Under the pieces are notes generated by a model. It worked only from the letters and a program-made list of their open reading frames with translations. It made no database searches and had not been told where the DNA came from. The position numbers were made by a program, and so were the translations under genes. A stretch of DNA of 64,000 nt from Sordariomycetes sp. S80-01Y (Eukaryota; Ascomycota; Sordariomycetes): assembly GCA_037042185.1 (NCBI GenBank), contig JAXQJY010000030.1, forward strand, positions 1,612,001 through 1,676,000, read 5' to 3'. Positions 60,627-64,000 of this stretch are shown piece by piece. The number at the start of each line of letters is the position of its first letter. The first letter of the stretch is position 1.

Positions 60627-63512
60627 ATGGCATCTCCAGTATCGATCGGGGATGCCTTACTACTGGGACAAATCGCCCTCAAGCTAGGCCAGGCCTTCAC
60701 GACGGGTCGAAAGTCTGCCCCAGCTGAATTTCGCGAGGTTGAAAATCAGCTCTACGCCCTGAGTGCAGCTCTGACGGCCCTGCACAGCAGCGGTGTTGCT
60801 GCGCAATTGAACGCGGCTCTCGGGACTGATGCCGTACTAGGATCCCCGCTTGAGGACGGCCGCAATGGCGGTGCCGTCCTCGAAACGATGCTTGGAAACT
60901 GCCAGGAGACCTTATCTCATCTAGATAAGATCGTTCAAAAGTACGCAAAGTTGAAAAGTGCCGCCGACCCAGAAGCTCCTGTCTTCCAGAGATGGAGCAG
61001 GAAACTGGCCATCGATATCAGCAAGATCAAATGGACAACCGAGGGCGGCGACCTGGAAAGCCTGAGGAATAAGTTCATGGTTCATATAAACTGCATTAAC
61101 GTTATTCTTGGGGTTGTGAATAAGTAGGATCCGCCGTCGTCCTTGGAGCACGTTCTCACTAACGCATTTCAGCATGCAGATTGGTCGAGTTGAGGACACT
61201 TTGGCTAGTGCGGTCAATCTCTTGAGGGAGATTCAAGATTATGTGGCCAAGAGTCTTCAAGATACGGCGGTACTGGAGACAGGGGAAACCCAGATCATCA
61301 AAGATCCACCCTTGACGCGCTGCTTCTTCAACCTATATTTGGTTTCCAATACTGGCGAAGAAATGCTGTGTGATCAAGCTCTGCTTCACCTTGAATGGGA
61401 TAAAAGGAGTCCCCCCCTGGCGCAAGGAGCTGCGACATCAGAGTTGAAACTCTTCACATGTGGATGCCAGCGCACACCAGAGTCTTCTGCGCCACGGCAT
61501 ATGGCGCGTCTTTCTTCCTTCAGTCGTAATTCTCATCCTCCCTTGTTATGAGTATATGTAAGTTACTAACAAACCTTTCCAGTAACCCCTCTGAGCTTTG
61601 CGATTAGGCTTGTGGGTCCAGAGCTATCGTGGATGATATACAAGGTTGCAGACCGAGACAGTGGTAGACAGGTATCGGTGGTTATCAAAAAGCTTTCACC
61701 GACATGTGAGTAGACTTGGAGTGGATAGAAATGGTATAATGACTGATATAAACAGATATGTCGGATTTTGATGAGCTTTTCGTCCAGAAAATCTCCACTA
61801 GCCGGGCGACGCAATGGCTTAGCCAGGGGATGGGCAGAACGTTGGCTTACGCGGCGACTAACCCAACAGGTGAACAAGAAGTTCGTGTGCTGAACTTACT
61901 TGGGTTTGTGTTCCCTGGCCATCCCGAACAGTTTTCATCGCGGGCTAACCAGTGAGATGCTAACAATAGGAACGTTTCTGCCCATCTGCCCTTTGTGGAG
62001 TCTGTATCGATATATGCACCCGGCCGCACTTACAACCGAACCGATATAAACGACATTCAGATCACACACTACTGTGCGAGCAGCGCAGACGAGTTTTTTG
62101 CTCAAAGCAGCAGGAGGAAACGTTTCTTCCAACCTCAAGACTTTGCGGAAATTACCATTTACTACTCAGGGAAAACGGTACCTGGTAGTGCCGCTCTTGA
62201 CGATGACGTTATCAAGACCACTCTCCGATGTGCGTATCCGCAAGTCTGAGTTCAAACATCAGATGAGCAGAACCTCAACTAATAAATCATTAGTAAAATT
62301 TGACTCAAAGGTCGAATATCGCGATGGAAATGCGATCGTCACTCTTCCAAACATTCACTGCAAAAGCATCCGCGCAGACGGGGTGGGATCTGATCTAGCC
62401 AGTGAAGCAGTTGAGATCACATTTTCGACACGTTCAGGTTGGAAAATCAAGCCGATGTCATCCAAGACTTATTAACGTGAGAGAATAGCAGCACAAAGCT
62501 TCAAGAAACAGGTGCAACAAATGCGGACCGAGTTATCCATCATCGCGTTGCGACTGCCAAGGTCCAACGAGTTCGTCGTGATGAAGCTGTGAGTACCATG
62601 ATCTCCTGGGCTAAAGTCAGTGGCAATGAAGTTACCGATGATCGCTAATATTCACGTAATCAAGACAAGCAGGTGGCATTCATACCGAAGAGATCGCGAT
62701 AACACAGGCCGATATAACCATCGTTCAAAATGTGAACAACAAGTCGTTCAGATTAATCATGACGAGTCATGACGGACGAACCGCCGTGAGCCAGAAACGC
62801 GAGTAAATCAAATATATCAACGCCGAATCCCACAGCTTACCCTGGCCCTAGTCGCATCTAATTTCATGGGGACGGAAACTTCAGGTGCCAATTTTGAGTC
62901 CCTCACCTGGATTGTCCACGCGCAGGAAGATGGTCGTGTTCGGATAGGTAGATGCCCCAATGGGTTGAAACATATTGTACTATCGGATGTTCGCAGTAAG
63001 TAGCCTTGATGAAAGATGTCTGGTTGGAAACTAACTTAAGTTGTTCAAGCAAACAAATTGTTTCAGGAATGGGTTCGGAGCAAGCTTTGGCAAAACTCTT
63101 TGGCAGTTCGAATCGCGTCAACGTAAACTGCGAGTGGTGAATCTTGATATGGATGGTTTACTTCCTGATGCGGTGTGTGTCGGGTTGGGAGAGGGAACGT
63201 TTGGGTAGAACGCAGTTTAGTGCTGTAGAAATAAAACACTTATGGGTCAGACTTCCGCATCGCCAAGGAGAATCACTCGCGCCCGCCTCAATCTCGTGGC
63301 CTGCGTGGAGGACCTTTGTTGAACAGCTGGATACGGAGCACACCTACCCACACATCAAGCCGCGATTCCACCACAGCGAGCTGCATCTGATCCGGCTGAG
63401 CAAGGTCTACCCCCTCCAGGAGATTTCAGTGGCTCAGGAAGCAAGAGCTAGACTTTGGGTCACAGGAAACGAAATCCAGTCTACATTATGTTCGTTTTTA
63501 TTTTCTTCTTAG
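60627..63512 (+). CDS. multi-exon gene of unknown function
   Basis: A phase-consistent model has 11 exons: 60627-61123, 61173-61525, 61583-61705, 61756-61903, 61970-62229, 62294-62437, 62489-62588, 62665-62785, 62836-62995, 63050-63122 and 63221-63512, giving 756 aa. The N-terminal domain (SIGDALLLGQIALKLGQAFT, then AEFREVENQLYALSAALTAL) is a helical module I associate with many uncharacterised filamentous-fungal proteins. Later parts are beta-rich with no motif I can name (for example TLPNIHCKSIRADGV and ITQADITIVQNVNNKSFRLI). Introns are 49-98 nt and mostly have GTRNGT donors. The last third is least certain: at 63050-63220 all three frames look protein-like and an alternative exon in another frame, containing RQRKLRVVNLDMDGLLPDA, also splices in phase to 63211 onward. 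The gene may be intact or beginning to decay. No function is assigned. Confidence 0.6.
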
Positions 63513-63887
63513 ATAAGAGTAGGTGGGGAGGAGCGCCTAGGCTGGGCCATAGTTCAGCACCAAGTGTAGGTGCCCCTCACCGGCGGCCCGAAGTATAGGT
63601 TACCTGCAATACCAATGATTGCCCCCAAGTGTCGCGAGCGCTAAAAATGGCGGCACTTGCTGCCAAATTTGGCGGTCCTGACAGCGCTTTCTCGCCTTGT
63701 GGTGTAGATAAAGTTGAAGGAAGAGTAGTCGTCGTAGTGTGACCCAGTACACCCTTATAGTACAATCCGCCATCCCGTCATGTCTGACATTCGTACGTCC
63801 CTACGCATTGCGGAGCGTACCGTCGGTATCAAAACACTATATCGCTCAGAAGAGACCTGATGCATGTCCAGATCATCATGCGACCTG
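63513..63887. other. convergent 3' region between the orphan gene and FIS1
   Basis: About 375 bp between facing stop codons. No gene is supported. Confidence 0.5.
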
Positions 63888-64000
63888 CTATCTCCTCCTG
63901 GCGTTCTTCATGATGAAAGCACCCACCACGCCAGCCGCGATGCCCACGCCACTCAATATCGCAACTCCCATCAACCCCTCCTTGGCTACCTTGTCATCGA
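63888..64000 (-). CDS. FIS1: mitochondrial fission 1 protein, C-terminal end only
   Basis: The minus strand from the window edge is open for 36 codons to TAG (63888-63890). It reads DDKVAKEGLMGVAILSGVGI, continuing AAGVVGAFMMKNARRR. This is the tail anchor of Fis1: a Lys-Glu-Gly start, one Gly/Ala/Val-rich membrane helix and a short basic end on the intermembrane side. Fis1 sits in the outer membrane of mitochondria and peroxisomes and recruits the Dnm1 division machinery through its TPR-like cytosolic domain, which lies beyond the window. The assignment rests on this tail alone. Confidence 0.75.
   Translation of the reverse strand, partial: DDKVAKEGLMGVAILSGVGIAAGVVGAFIMKNARRR

Overview
The window is nuclear DNA of a filamentous ascomycete, most likely a Sordariomycete. 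Short introns (about 41-100 nt, GTRNGT donors, CTNAC branch points, YAG acceptors) interrupt most genes. FAS1 and FAS2 are adjacent and divergent, and the NIT4-type, XlnR/XLR-1-type and septin proteins are Pezizomycotina types. The clade call rests on protein resemblance recalled from known families, not on a search. Layout, left to right: the 3' end of an unidentified gene (1-105); a NIT4/NirA nitrate regulator (1026-3665); 4.8 kb without a supported gene; an XlnR/Xyr1/XLR-1 (hemi)cellulase regulator (8441-11305); a bZIP protein (13508-14725); a gene-poor stretch with possible decayed coding sequence (14726-17192); a MARVEL membrane protein (17193-18206, minus); guanine deaminase (19047-20524, minus); fatty acid synthase beta (20995-27306, minus) and alpha (29760-35452, plus) around a 2.45 kb shared promoter; LSM4 (35990-36527, minus) divergent from a mitochondrial-type PPR protein (36746-38653, plus); a DHA1 MFS drug/H+ antiporter (39959-41994); a large Zn2Cys6 protein with a mid-protein zinc cluster (42576-45787, minus); KU70 (46249-48294, minus) divergent from ferrochelatase (48771-50079, plus); a CDC3/AspB septin with a long, partly open first intron (52080-54270); a WD40 relic (about 55650-55850, minus); a VIT-vWA protein (56013-60110, minus); an 11-exon gene of unknown function (60627-63512, plus); and the C-terminus of mitochondrial fission protein FIS1 (63888-64000, minus, cut by the window edge). 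Most of this is conserved housekeeping and regulatory sequence. FAS1 and FAS2 encode the two subunits of the same cytosolic megasynthase and probably share control. NIT4 and XlnR are pathway activators of nitrogen and plant-polysaccharide use and lie 5 kb apart, without evidence of a functional link. Ferrochelatase, the PPR protein and FIS1 act at mitochondria; KU70 and LSM4 act in DNA repair and RNA processing. I found no CRISPR array, rRNA, tRNA, intact transposon or secondary-metabolite cluster. The less ordinary items are the septin intron with a phase-symmetric open segment, the many-intron orphan gene at the right end, the WD40/NLR-type relic beside the VIT-vWA gene, a triple 11-bp repeat in the FAS promoter, and start codons isolated by introns in LSM4 and the septin gene.
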